Assembly: GCF_026183895.1 (NCBI RefSeq)
Contig: NZ_JAPFQI010000004.1
Span: 154,360-218,359 of the forward strand
Direction of reading: 5' to 3'
Origin: Sabulicella glaciei
Lineage (GTDB): Bacteria; Pseudomonadota; Alphaproteobacteria; Acetobacterales; Acetobacteraceae
DNA: 64,000 bases
The notes under the pieces were generated by a model, which had not been told where the DNA came from, searched no databases, and worked only from the letters and a program-made list of their open reading frames with translations. The stretch's first letter is position 1. Each line of letters opens with the position of its first letter. Positions 26,459-35,484 of the stretch are shown here, piece by piece. The position numbers and the translations under genes are program-made.

Positions 26459-27672
26459 TCGGCGGCAGGCTGCGAACCGGGGGCGTGCAGCCATTCGTGC
26501 AGCATGCGCTCTTGCGCGGGAAAGGAATGCTCGGGCTGTCCGCTGGCGGTCTGCGGAGCCTTGAAGAACAGGCTCAGCTGCTCCTGCGCGCCGCCTTCGC
26601 CACGCTGCTGCGCGAGGTCGAGCACGCGAGCGATCTCGATCGCCAGCGGCGCGGCAAGCACGCTGTCCTTGCACAGGAAGTTGACCTTGATCTGCATCCG
26701 CTGGCCCAGGAACCCGGTGACGTCGATGTTGTCCCAGGCTTCCTTGTCGTCGCCGCGCGGGCGGTAGTAGCGGATGTCCACGATGTGGTCCTCGACCGGG
26801 TAGCCGAGGATGCTGTCCAGCACGCTGCCCTTGGTGCCCAGCTTGCTCTTCAGGCTGTCGGGATCCTGCAGCGCCTCGCCATCGCGGTTGCCCAGGATGT
26901 TGGTGCTGAACCAGCCATCCACGTGCAGCGCGCGGGCGCGAAGGGCCGGGGCCAGCACCGTCTTCATCAGCGTCTGCCCGGTCTTGCCGTCCTTGCCTGC
27001 CACCGGCACGCGACGCTGCTGCGACAGTTGTGACAGCGCCGGCACCTCGGCCGCGCAGGACGGGGTGAAGTTGCCGTAGGGCACGCCCGCCATGATGGCG
27101 GCATAGGCGTAGAGCATGGCCGGCCCGATGGAGGCGTCGTCCGCATCCAGGGCCTTCTCGAAGGCCTCGATGCTGCGATGGGCAGGGCTGCTGGCCGGCG
27201 TGCGCTCGGTGGAAGCGAGGTTCACCATCACGAGCCCATCGAAGCCGTTCGCCTCGCGGAAGCGCTGGAGGTCGTCCTGGATGGCGGCGATGGCGGCGCG
27301 ATGGCCGGCGGTGGCGTTGAGGTTGCGACCCTCGATGTTGCGGCAGAACTCACGGCTGCCCACGGCCTTCCACGGGTGCTTCGCATCCAGCGCGGCCTCC
27401 ACCTCCTTCAGCTGGCCGCCCTGCAGCACGCCGTGCTCGGCCGCCGCCTCGGCCAGGGATTGTGCGTTGAGGTCCCAGCCCTCGAGTTCCAGATCCTCGT
27501 AGGCCGCGAGGCCCGGCACGGCGACGTGGGCCAGCGGCAGGCCGTCCATCCGGTTGGTGCCGCGTCGCAGCACCTCCAACCCAGCGGCGGCGGTGGTGGC
27601 GACGGCACCACCCATCCCGACAATGGCGACCCCGACGCGGCGGCGCGGCGTGATGTTGAGCATGTTGGACAT
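26455..27672 (-). CDS. ino1: myo-Inositol-1-phosphate synthase
   Basis: A 405-residue protein matching the Ino1 family. It has an N-terminal NAD site (GVAIVGMGGAVATTAAAG) and the signatures NLASTERTP, IAGVPYGNFTPS (as IMAGVPYGNFTPS), AGKDGKTGQTLMK, STNILGNRDGEAL and LGYPVEDHIVDI. The enzyme converts glucose 6-phosphate to inositol 3-/1-phosphate in the cytoplasm. It is the first gene of the nine-gene overlapping operon and would supply its inositol phosphate. ATG 27672 is used; ATG 27663 is an alternative. Confidence 0.93.
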   Translation of the reverse strand: MSNMLNITPRRRVGVAIVGMGGAVATTAAAGLEVLRRGTNRMDGLPLAHVAVPGLAAYEDLELEGWDLNAQSLAEAAAEHGVLQGGQLKEVEAALDAKHPWKAVGSREFCRNIEGRNLNATAGHRAAIAAIQDDLQRFREANGFDGLVMVNLASTERTPASSPAHRSIEAFEKALDADDASIGPAMLYAYAAIMAGVPYGNFTPSCAAEVPALSQLSQQRRVPVAGKDGKTGQTLMKTVLAPALRARALHVDGWFSTNILGNRDGEALQDPDSLKSKLGTKGSVLDSILGYPVEDHIVDIRYYRPRGDDKEAWDNIDVTGFLGQRMQIKVNFLCKDSVLAAPLAIEIARVLDLAQQRGEGGAQEQLSLFFKAPQTASGQPEHSFPAQERMLHEWLHAPGSQPAAE

Positions 27673-27745
27673 GGTCCCTAAGGCTTCGCATCCAACGAGG
27701 ACGGTTTCGCAGCGTTGGCCACCGCCAGCGGCAAGGCGCAAAAAT

Positions 27746-29002
27746 TTATCTTGTGCCCGCAACCCTTGCAGAATCCGCGAAACGCAGCATAGGACGCGTC
27801 AGAAACGCCAGCGCCAGCAGGGTCGCGGCCGAGGTGAGGGCGGTGCCGGCCAGGCCCAGCGTGGCGGCCATTCCCGGGGCGGCGGCCGCCCCGACCACGT
27901 CCCCCGTGTTGAGCGCGGCCATGTAGAGCGCGAAGCGAGTGGCAGCAACCGGCCCGGCGCTTGTGCGCATCACCGCCGGCGCCAGTGCCACGAAGGCCAG
28001 CGCCGAGGTGGTGACGGACAGCCCCATCGCCAGCGCTCCGCCGCCCAGTCCCGCGGGCAGCAGAAGCGCGGCGAGAAGATGCGCCGCCGCCGCCGCGGCC
28101 AGCAGGATGGGCAGGCTGCGCGACGCGCCGGCGCTGTCCGTCCACCAACCCACAAGCAGGGCGCCCACCGTGCCCGCAACGAGCGCCATCGTCCCTTGCA
28201 TGGCGGACAGTGCCTCGGCGGTCCAGCCACCCTCCCCGAGCAGGGCAACGCCCAGCGGGACGCGGAACGCCGCTCCCGCGAAATCCTGGGCAGCGCAGAA
28301 GACCAGCAGCGCCAGGATGCAGGGGTGCCGCAGCTCGCGCGCCAACTCCGCCAGCAAGGGGAGGAACCGGCACATCGCGAGCGACGGACGGGTGCGCAGG
28401 GAAAGCAGCGCGTCGCCGGGGGCCTCGCGGATCAGCAGCGGCAGCAGGGCCAGGGCGCCGCCCATGGTCAGCAGCACTGCGGCGGCGCCGCGCAGCCCGA
28501 GTGCCGGCAGCAAGACGCCAAACAGCGCAGAGCCCACCGCGATTCCGCCGACGAAGCCCACGCGGGTGCAAGCGGTGGCGGTGCCCAGTGCGTCGGGCGG
28601 CACGCGGTCCATGATCCAGCCGTCTGCCGCCGTGTCCATCAGCGCCGCGAAGGCGCCATGTGCCAGGAAGACCGGCGCCAGCGCCGCCAGACTGCCCGGC
28701 TCGGCCCCGAGCAGCGGCAGCAGGGACAGCAGCGCCCCCGCCTGCGCCATCAGCACCCAGGGCCGCCGCCGGCCCATGCGCAGCCCGCCGAAGCGGTCCA
28801 CCAGCGGTCCCCACAGCGGCTGCGCCACCCAGGGCAGTCCCGTCAGGGCAATGTGCAGCCCGACCTCCGCCGTCGAGGCAAGTCCCCGCACCGCGAAGTG
28901 GTTCGGCAACGCCGTCAGCGCGAAGCCCGCCGCCAGCCCCTGGTAGGCGTAAAGTCCCAGGATCAGCGCGAGGCGCCAGCGCGGCGAGCAGGAAAGCGGC
29001 AT
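27746..29002 (-). CDS. MFS transporter, likely exporter
   Basis: A 418-residue protein with about twelve membrane helices. The A-loop-like DRFGGLRMGRRRPWVL after helix 2-3 and a relaxed repeat in the second half (GWWTDSAGASRSLP) mark the major facilitator superfamily. It ends 73 bases before ino1 on the same strand and shares a TGATG overlap with the glucosyltransferase gene upstream. Export of the product of the downstream operon is the natural hypothesis; the AmpG-like look of the first half also allows an importer role. Confidence 0.85.
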   Translation of the reverse strand: MPLSCSPRWRLALILGLYAYQGLAAGFALTALPNHFAVRGLASTAEVGLHIALTGLPWVAQPLWGPLVDRFGGLRMGRRRPWVLMAQAGALLSLLPLLGAEPGSLAALAPVFLAHGAFAALMDTAADGWIMDRVPPDALGTATACTRVGFVGGIAVGSALFGVLLPALGLRGAAAVLLTMGGALALLPLLIREAPGDALLSLRTRPSLAMCRFLPLLAELARELRHPCILALLVFCAAQDFAGAAFRVPLGVALLGEGGWTAEALSAMQGTMALVAGTVGALLVGWWTDSAGASRSLPILLAAAAAAHLLAALLLPAGLGGGALAMGLSVTTSALAFVALAPAVMRTSAGPVAATRFALYMAALNTGDVVGAAAAPGMAATLGLAGTALTSAATLLALAFLTRPMLRFADSARVAGTR

Positions 29003-30576
29003 CAACGCCGACGGGCGGACAGCACGCAGAAGGGAACGGCCAGCACCAGCCCCGCCAGCGCCGGCAGCGCCACAAGGGTCGCGAAGGGAGTCCCCCAGGC
29101 CAGGAGCGCCGCAAGAAACGCGAGGCCGAAGACGCTGTGCGGCCAAAGCCGGCGCAGCGCCTCACCCCAGGGCACGTGCCCGCCTTCGCGTCGTTGCGCC
29201 GGCCAGCCGGGGCGACGGCGGCCCAGAGCGTGAGCCACCACGGTCAGCGTCTTGTCGAAGGCCATTGCCCCTTCCAGCAGAAGCAGGAACAGGCTTTCCG
29301 TCGCGGCCTCGCGCAGGGCCGGCCCGCCGCGCCGCCATGCCTCCCGCGCGTGGCCGAGGAGGCGCGGGAGGTGCAGCGCCGCGTAGGACAGTGCGAGCCA
29401 GACGAGAAGCAGCACACGTGGCGTGCCTTCGGCCCCGCCCGTCGCCGCGTTCAGCACGGCCAGCGGCAACAGGAGGAACCAGAGCGGCGCCAGCAGGTAG
29501 TGTGCCATGGCCTGCACCATCTGGAAGCGCCCGAGGCGAGACAGATGAGGATCCCGCAGCAGGAAGCGGTACTGCATGTTGCCGGCCGCCCAGCGGCGGT
29601 CGCGGTCCAGGAAGGCTGGAAGGTCGGGCGGATGGCGCTCCCAGGATCCGTCGTCCACCGGCAGGACCCGCACCTCCCACCCCGCGCGGTGCAACCGCGC
29701 CGCCTCCACGAAGTCGTGCGACAGGATGGCGGTGCCGTCCGGCAGCGCGCCCAACCGGGCGTGGAGGCGGAAGGGAGCAATGCGCAGCAGGGCGTTGTGG
29801 CCCCAGAATGCACCCTGTGGGCCTTGCCACCACGCCTGGCCGGAGGCCCAGATCCGCGCGCCGGGCGCGTGGCCCAGCCCGAACCAGTGGGCGAAGCGGG
29901 TCCGCGCCTCGTGGCCGGCGATGGTGGCCTGCAGAAGAGCCAGGGTCGGCTGCGCGTGCATGCACCGTACCATGCGGGCGACCAGCGCCGGGTCCATGAC
30001 GCTGTCCGCGTCCAGCAGCAGCAGGAACTCGTGACCGTCGGCGTGACGGTCGAGGAACTCCATGAGATTGCCGGCCTTCCAACCCGCATTGTCGGCCCGG
30101 CGACGGTAGCGCAGCGCACCCGGCGGCAGGGTGGCCGCGAAGGCACGCACGACCTCCTCCTCGGCCGCCCCGCGCTGCGGGTCGGTCGTGTCGGACAACA
30201 GAGCGATCGTCGCCGGCACGTCGAGGCCCCGCCACAGCGCGGTCAGCGGCGGCAGCAGCGTCGACACCTCCTCGTCGCGCACGCAGATGGCCAGCAAGGT
30301 CGGGGGCGGCGCGATCGGAGAGATGGCGGGGTCCGGCTCGGGCCGCGCCGCCAGCCCAGTCAGCCCGGTCGCGCCCGCCAAGGCCAGCCAGGGAAGGTTC
30401 AGCGAGTAGCAGACGAGGATCAGCACCTCCCAGCCGCTCCAGCCGCCAGGCGCCAGCACCGCCAGCATCAGCAGGAACAGCCCCGCCGCGAGGGCCACTA
30501 CCAAGCCAAGAAAGAGGAGCCGCCGCAATGTCCTATCCGCGGAGGGGGCGGGCAGGGAGGAAAGATCGTGCGGCAC
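29002..30576 (-). CDS. OpgH/MdoH-like glucans biosynthesis glucosyltransferase
   Basis: About 524 residues from GTG 30576; TTG 30723 would add 49. It is a GT2 membrane enzyme with two N-terminal membrane segments, then LLLLDADS (the DxD), SHDFVEAARLHRAGW, and DRDRRWAAGNMQ (the Q/R-x-x-RW-type motif), followed by several C-terminal helices. These match OpgH, which makes beta-1,2-glucan in osmoregulated periplasmic glucan synthesis. No opgG is present here, and the protein is shorter than typical OpgH. It may serve periplasmic glucan synthesis with a distant opgG, or take part in the neighbouring operon. Confidence 0.75.
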   Translation of the reverse strand: MPHDLSSLPAPSADRTLRRLLFLGLVVALAAGLFLLMLAVLAPGGWSGWEVLILVCYSLNLPWLALAGATGLTGLAARPEPDPAISPIAPPPTLLAICVRDEEVSTLLPPLTALWRGLDVPATIALLSDTTDPQRGAAEEEVVRAFAATLPPGALRYRRRADNAGWKAGNLMEFLDRHADGHEFLLLLDADSVMDPALVARMVRCMHAQPTLALLQATIAGHEARTRFAHWFGLGHAPGARIWASGQAWWQGPQGAFWGHNALLRIAPFRLHARLGALPDGTAILSHDFVEAARLHRAGWEVRVLPVDDGSWERHPPDLPAFLDRDRRWAAGNMQYRFLLRDPHLSRLGRFQMVQAMAHYLLAPLWFLLLPLAVLNAATGGAEGTPRVLLLVWLALSYAALHLPRLLGHAREAWRRGGPALREAATESLFLLLLEGAMAFDKTLTVVAHALGRRRPGWPAQRREGGHVPWGEALRRLWPHSVFGLAFLAALLAWGTPFATLVALPALAGLVLAVPFCVLSARRR

Positions 30577-30731
30577 TGGCGGATCAACGGCGCAGCGCGG
30601 CAGTGGCTGCCGGGGTGGGTCCGGGACGCTTCGTCCTTCAACGGACCAGGAGCCGATCAAAAGCCTGCATCTGGTCCTCACCCGGTCAGCCTCATTCCGC
30701 CCAGGGACAAGTGGTGAGAGCAACGAGTCTG

Positions 30732-30869
30732 TTAAGAGCGCGCCCCGACAGCCGGCGCCGAGGGCTTGACCGTCTTCTCCTGCTCCGAGCTCGCCTGCAG
30801 GTCGGCCTTTGGCTCTATCCCCCGCTGCTCCAAATCATCCTTGCAAACCTCGCCTACCTCAACGGTCAT
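30732..30869 (-). CDS. 45-residue peptide gene, coupled to the unknown gene upstream
   Basis: A short frame (MTVEVGEVCKDDLEQRG...PAVGARS) whose ATG overlaps the upstream stop by one base (TGATG). Its composition, rich in Glu, Lys, Asp and Gln, differs from the Arg/Ala/Pro-rich translations typical of chance frames in this DNA. It has one Cys and no membrane segment or signal. The function is unknown. The YcaO gene 8 kb downstream makes a precursor-peptide role conceivable but unsupported. Confidence 0.45.
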   Translation of the reverse strand: MTVEVGEVCKDDLEQRGIEPKADLQASSEQEKTVKPSAPAVGARS

Positions 30870-31915
30870 CACCGCCGCTTGCAGACCGCCCAGGACACCG
30901 GGCCTTCCGCCCCCAATGGACGCTGCTCGGGTGCGATTTCCAGCCGCCGATTGTGTGCGGCCAGCGCCCCTTCCCACAGCGCGGTCCAGCAATCGAAGCC
31001 GGCAGGGTGCAGGTGGGCGGCGCCGCGCATGAGCGCCCAGCCGGACTGGCCCAGCCGGACCTGTCCGTCCCGCTCCTCGATCCAAGGACCGGCTTCACCC
31101 GTTGCCTCGGCGACGGCCTGCATCCAGCGCGCGAAGCCCAGGGCACCGGGCTCGGCCCCGCCCATCGCCTCGGCGACCATGTGGAAATGCTGCATGCCGA
31201 CCTGGCGCCCGGCGGTGCCCAGCAGGTGGCGCGCCTCGTCGGGACCGAGCACCTCCAGCGCCGATTGGATGGCGGTGCGGACATACTCCATCGCATAGCC
31301 GCGATGGGCCTTGCGCAGCCGCTCCTCCGGCCATTCCGATGCCGGGACCCAGGGTGCCTGGGCGGGGTCGAAATCGGGAGCCTCCTCGCCGCGGCTGAAG
31401 CGCAGCCGCTCCTCGGGGGCAAGGTCGTGGTCATGCTCTAGGTAGTATCCCTCCAGCCCGTCCTGCCCGTCCGCCGTCTGCTTGGTGCAAACGAAGCCCA
31501 GGCGCGGATTGCCGAGCGAGACACCGTTCTGGGCGTGCCAGCCTCGCAGCATCGCGCGCGACACCTCGCCCGGGATGCCGCAGAGCGCGGTGCCCCACCA
31601 CAGCCAGCGCGGCGGTGCGTAGCGGATCCAGGCCTTGCGGTCGCTTTCGTGCATGTACTCGACCGAGACGCCGCCAATCCGGTTGGACAGGTAGTGGTAC
31701 TGGGCGCAGGCCACGGCATCGGGCAGGCCGGTCAGGCCGAGCTTGGCGAGGCCGGGCAGGAAGCGTTCCCGCTGCTGCCGCCGAAACACGGCGAAGACGA
31801 GGTCCGCCGCGGCCGAGGGACCCCGCCGCGCCACGATGCCGAGCACGATGCCGGTGAAGAAGGCCCGATGCAGATCGGAGACCGCCTGATTCAGTTGCGG
31901 GGAGGACACGCCCAT
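30869..31915 (-). CDS. Conserved-looking protein of unknown function
   Basis: A 348-residue soluble protein with no signal peptide. It is rich in Trp and His (RYAPPRWLWWGTALCG, MQHFHMVAEAMGG, AAHLHPAGFDCWTALWEG). The closing segment faintly resembles the C-terminal part of aminothiazoline-carboxylate hydrolase-like or V4R-like sensor domains, but I cannot assign it. ATG 31915 is preceded by AGGA-poor sequence, so the start is tentative. It is transcribed toward the small peptide and the OpgH-like gene. Confidence 0.6.
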   Translation of the reverse strand: MGVSSPQLNQAVSDLHRAFFTGIVLGIVARRGPSAAADLVFAVFRRQQRERFLPGLAKLGLTGLPDAVACAQYHYLSNRIGGVSVEYMHESDRKAWIRYAPPRWLWWGTALCGIPGEVSRAMLRGWHAQNGVSLGNPRLGFVCTKQTADGQDGLEGYYLEHDHDLAPEERLRFSRGEEAPDFDPAQAPWVPASEWPEERLRKAHRGYAMEYVRTAIQSALEVLGPDEARHLLGTAGRQVGMQHFHMVAEAMGGAEPGALGFARWMQAVAEATGEAGPWIEERDGQVRLGQSGWALMRGAAHLHPAGFDCWTALWEGALAAHNRRLEIAPEQRPLGAEGPVSWAVCKRR

Positions 31916-32235
31916 TCCGTCCTTTCGGGTCGATCCAGCTGCGTGGCCCCGATCGGACCAGATGGTCAGGCGTGCCGCAAGCGGTCGTGCCGGGTTCCGG
32001 CAAGCGTGAGCGAATATCTCGAAGGCCCGCCAGTTCCCTCACCTTGCGTGGAGCGCATCGCCATGGGGCTGCTCATATGGCCTCAGCCGCTCACGGAGGC
32101 CTGGACACTCTTCCCTGCAAGCCTTGGTCGCGGGCGCATTCCCCTCTGGCTCACGGCGCCTCGGCTGAATGGCGGGCATCCTGTTAACCACACGTCGGAC
32201 GGTGCGTTGCTGTTCGTCACCCAAGGGCAGGCTTG
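31916..32235. other. 320-bp divergent intergenic region
   Basis: This lies between the minus-strand unknown gene and the plus-strand MscS gene, so it should hold both promoters. I see no gene, strong hairpin or clear -35/-10 pair in it. Confidence 0.4.
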
Positions 32236-33201
32236 ATGGAAGAACCAGAGCAGATCACCGCCTCCAAGATTCAGACCATGGTCGAGGGCTTCTTCTGGTT
32301 CCTGCCGAATATCGGCATCGGCCTGGTGGTCCTTTTAGGGTTCTGGATCGGGGGCCGGATTGCGGCTAAGGCGGTGGCCTATGCTCTCGCCCGCAGGCAA
32401 CGCAAGGATCTGGGCCTGCTGCTTGGCGCGACGGCGCGCTGGGCACTGATCGCAGGCGGCGTGATGGTCTTCATGACGATCGTCTTCCCCTCGGTGCGAC
32501 CCGCGGATCTTCTCACCACGCTGGGCGTCGGCTCGCTGGCGGTCGGACTGGCTTTCCGGGACATCCTGCAGAATTGGTTCTCCGGCCTCATGATCCTCTA
32601 CGCGCAGCCCTTCCGGGTCGGTGACCAGATCGTGACCGGCGAGTACGAGGGCACCGTCGAGCACGTCGAGGCCCGTGCGACCCTCATCAAGACCTATGAC
32701 GGGCAGCGGATCGTCGTTCCGAACAGCAACCTGTACACGCGCAGCATCACCGTGCGGACCCACTTCCCGATCCGCCGCAGCCAGTGCGACGTGACCATCG
32801 GCTATGGCGACGATCCAGTCGTGGCCTGTGAGGCCGTGCTCCGCGCCATCGGTTCCATCGAGGTCATCCGCCAGGACCCGGCACCGGACGCGCGCGCCTG
32901 GGAATTTGCCGAGTCTGGCGTGGTGATCCGCGTGCGGTGGTGGACCGATTCTCGCCGCAATTACGTCGTCTCCGCCCAGGGGCAGGTCGTGGCAGCGATC
33001 CGCGCCGCGCTGCGCGACGCGCAGATGGACATCGCCTACCCGACCCATACGGTCCTGTTCCACGATCAGACCGATGAGGCCGATGGAGACCGGACCCGGC
33101 AAAGGGAGGGCTGGCCGGCCGGGGCTTCCCCGCCAGCGCCCCGTCCCCTCAGCCACATCACCCTGGAGCGTCGGAGGCCACCTCGCAACGAGGAGGGCTG
33201 A
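32236..33201 (+). CDS. MscS-family mechanosensitive channel
   Basis: A 321-residue channel with two to three N-terminal membrane segments. The pore-lining TM3 is seen as TTLGVGSLAVGLAFRDILQNWFSG split across Gly/Ala packing positions. The beta domain has FRVGDQIVTGEYEGTVEHV and IVVPNSNLYTRSI, both diagnostic. It opens on membrane tension to release solutes during osmotic downshock. ATG 32236 follows AAGGGCAGG. The C-terminus has a Pro/Arg-rich tail after the usual end, of unknown meaning. Confidence 0.93.
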   Translation: MEEPEQITASKIQTMVEGFFWFLPNIGIGLVVLLGFWIGGRIAAKAVAYALARRQRKDLGLLLGATARWALIAGGVMVFMTIVFPSVRPADLLTTLGVGSLAVGLAFRDILQNWFSGLMILYAQPFRVGDQIVTGEYEGTVEHVEARATLIKTYDGQRIVVPNSNLYTRSITVRTHFPIRRSQCDVTIGYGDDPVVACEAVLRAIGSIEVIRQDPAPDARAWEFAESGVVIRVRWWTDSRRNYVVSAQGQVVAAIRAALRDAQMDIAYPTHTVLFHDQTDEADGDRTRQREGWPAGASPPAPRPLSHITLERRRPPRNEEG

Positions 33202-33334
33202 CTCCTCGCGAATGCCGCGACGGAGGAACGCTCCTCACGCAGACCGCGAGAGAGGGCGATCCCGCTGGTGGCCATGCGAGGTTCGACTAGCCTAAGCGGC
33301 CCCCAACGGCTCCGATCGCGCGATCCAGGGCAAG

Positions 33335-34351
33335 CTATGATGCCAGGGCGGGATCGGCGCCGCCGCGCTCTGCAGCAACACTGCGCTGGACGCCCTGGCG
33401 TCCGTCAGCGACGTCGTCAATGCATCGCACGACCAGATCCGGAACGCCGTGGTGCACCATGTGCCCGTGCCCTGGCACGACGTGCAGTTGGCTTCCCGGT
33501 AGCGCCTGCTGCAACCGCGCAGAGTGGCGCCCCACATCCACGATCCCGTCATCCTCCCCCACGACGATGGCGACCGGGATCTGCGTGATCTCGTCGTACC
33601 GCCCCTCGGCAATCGCGGCCCAAGGGCTCATGGAGGCGGCATCCTCGGCGCTGGCCTTGATCTGCGAGGGCCGCACCATGATCGGCACCGGAACGGCCGC
33701 CGTGAAGCCGGGCGGCACGGGCGCGGGCGCGAACATCTTCGTGATCATCTTTGGGGCAATCAGGCCGCCCACGAGGGGACCGACCGTGTAGCGGATCACG
33801 TCCCCGAGGACAGGGACCGCCGGCGGCGAGAAGAGGACGATGTCGGCACGCACCGTCGGATAATAATAGCCGGATACCAGAACCAGTCCCGAGATGGCCT
33901 CCGGGTGGTTCAGCGCCAGGGCCATGGCCACCAGGGTGCCCCAGGAATGCCCAACCACGACCGGGCGCTCGACCCCGAGGCGCATGAAGGCCTCGGCGAG
34001 GACCGCGGCCTGGGCCTCCGCGGTCCAGAACCGGTCGCGCGGCCGATCGCTGTAGCCATAGCCGGGCCGGTCAAAGGCGAGGACACGGTGGCGTTCGGAC
34101 GCAAGCCCGAACACGCCGCTCGCGATCCAATCCTCGGCGATGACGCCATTGCCGTGAAGCAGGACAACAGGCGGCCCGTCACCATGCCCGCCTTCCAGGT
34201 AATGAAGATCGATGCCCCCGGCCCGCACGAAGCGCCCTGCAGGGGGATGATTCCGCTCCGCCTGTCGGGCGAGGGTGTGGTTCAGCAGAGCGCTGGCCCC
34301 GAGAGCAAGGGCCGTGGTGGCGAGAATGGTCTTTGTGCGCGAGGAGGCCAT
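33335..34351 (-). CDS. Membrane-anchored alpha/beta hydrolase
   Basis: A 338-residue hydrolase. An N-terminal hydrophobic stretch (ILATTALALGASALLN) acts as a signal or anchor. The fold shows VVLLHGNGVIAEDW (oxyanion hole), FDRPGYGYSDRP, the nucleophile elbow GHSWGTL, the acid region VVGEDDGIVD and the His in VPGHGHMVHHG. It belongs with haloalkane-dehalogenase/epoxide-hydrolase-like enzymes. ATG 34351 is preceded by GGAGC. It is convergent with mscS. The substrate is unknown. Confidence 0.85.
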   Translation of the reverse strand: MASSRTKTILATTALALGASALLNHTLARQAERNHPPAGRFVRAGGIDLHYLEGGHGDGPPVVLLHGNGVIAEDWIASGVFGLASERHRVLAFDRPGYGYSDRPRDRFWTAEAQAAVLAEAFMRLGVERPVVVGHSWGTLVAMALALNHPEAISGLVLVSGYYYPTVRADIVLFSPPAVPVLGDVIRYTVGPLVGGLIAPKMITKMFAPAPVPPGFTAAVPVPIMVRPSQIKASAEDAASMSPWAAIAEGRYDEITQIPVAIVVGEDDGIVDVGRHSARLQQALPGSQLHVVPGHGHMVHHGVPDLVVRCIDDVADGRQGVQRSVAAERGGADPALAS

Positions 34352-34584
34352 GGCCGCTCCTATGTGTCGGCGACCGCCTCCCTTCCCAGCTGCAGCAGGA
34401 GAGTGAGGGCGAGGACGCGTGGTGATGCGGTGCACCATCCCAACGGGGCGGCGCCCCGCCAGTTGCCCGCGACCTGATCTACGCGCTTCCTTCCGGCCGC
34501 AGTTACCCCTGATGGCTCACAAGTTGATAAGGTTGTTCAAGCCTGTCTGCATCACCGCTTCTTCCTAAAGCGGCGGAGACTGCA

Positions 34585-34791
34585 TCACCCGCCCGAGATG
34601 CCCCTGATAACCTTGCCCGAGCCCCCGCAATTCGCGCAGATTTGCTCCTGCAGCTGGCCCTTGCCCCCGCAATCCGGGCAGACATCTTCGCCGGTGCCCG
34701 GCGTGCCTACGGGCGCGTCATCGCCCGGGAAAGTGCCACCAGCCCCGGGAATACGTGGGTCTTTCGTGCCTTGAGGCTTGCGCTCGTTCAC
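34585..34791 (-). CDS. Small DnaJ-type zinc-ribbon protein
   Basis: A 68-residue protein whose C-terminal half carries CPDCGGKG and CANCGGSG, two CxxCxGxG repeats as in the DnaJ zinc finger, enough for one zinc site. The N-terminal half is Gly/Pro-rich and probably disordered. The second of two adjacent GTG codons is chosen because AGGAGG then has proper spacing. Such peptides are widespread and uncharacterised; they may help metal handling or protein folding. Confidence 0.7.
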   Translation of the reverse strand: MNERKPQGTKDPRIPGAGGTFPGDDAPVGTPGTGEDVCPDCGGKGQLQEQICANCGGSGKVIRGISGG

Positions 34792-35028
34792 CACTGCCTC
34801 CTCTCGTATTATGCTGGCTTGCCAACGCGCGCGCTCTGCCACCTGTTGCGGTGGCCTGGAACGCGGGTCCGGTCGGCCCTGCACCCTCCGGTCCACCAAC
34901 CCTGACATTTCCTGGGCGCGGGGCATGCGACAAATGAGCACCCCAGGGCGGTGCGCCCTGAAGTCATGACAAGGCGGGAGACATATTATCCGCCTCCGGC
35001 CGAGGCCGGGAAGCGGCATGACGGGTGG

Positions 35029-35484
35029 TCAGATGCGGAATGCCTGCCGCGCCAGCAGGCGCCAGTCATTCCCCGACTTCTGCCAAACCTGCATGACGCC
35101 AATCCGCACCGGCGTGACCTGCCCCGCCGCGTTCACCGTCTCGCCGGTCAGGGTGTGGCGGGCGATGGCGGTGTTCCCGAGGACCGACACGGACTTGTCG
35201 CTCAGGTTGATCGAGCGAAAGGACGAGGCCCTGGAAACAAGATAGTCGATGAACTGCTGCTTGTTCTCGACGCGGCCGGCCGAGTGGCCATAGCTCAGGC
35301 CATCGGCCGTGAGCGCCTCCAGTCGCGAACGGTCGACCGCGATCATGGCTTCCGACAGGGCGTCGATGGCCTGGGCCACTGCCTGCTCGTCACCGGACTG
35401 CGCCTGTGCGCCCTGCTGCCCCATCGCAGCCGCAACGATGATGGCACCACCAAGGACACCGACGCTTCGACGTGTGAAATCCAT
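35029..35484 (-). CDS. Secreted NTF2-like (DUF4440-type) protein
   Basis: A 151-residue protein with a signal peptide (VGVLGGAIIVAAAMGQQGAQAQ) and a cone-shaped SnoaL/NTF2 fold pattern: EQAVAQAIDALSEAMIAVD, LTADGLSYGHSAG, NKQQFIDYL, and the closing strands VMQVWQKSGNDWRLLARQA. Members bind or hydrolyse small ligands; most have no known role. GAGGAGG lies shortly before ATG 35484. It is a single gene, apparently not in an operon. Confidence 0.85.
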   Translation of the reverse strand: MDFTRRSVGVLGGAIIVAAAMGQQGAQAQSGDEQAVAQAIDALSEAMIAVDRSRLEALTADGLSYGHSAGRVENKQQFIDYLVSRASSFRSINLSDKSVSVLGNTAIARHTLTGETVNAAGQVTPVRIGVMQVWQKSGNDWRLLARQAFRI

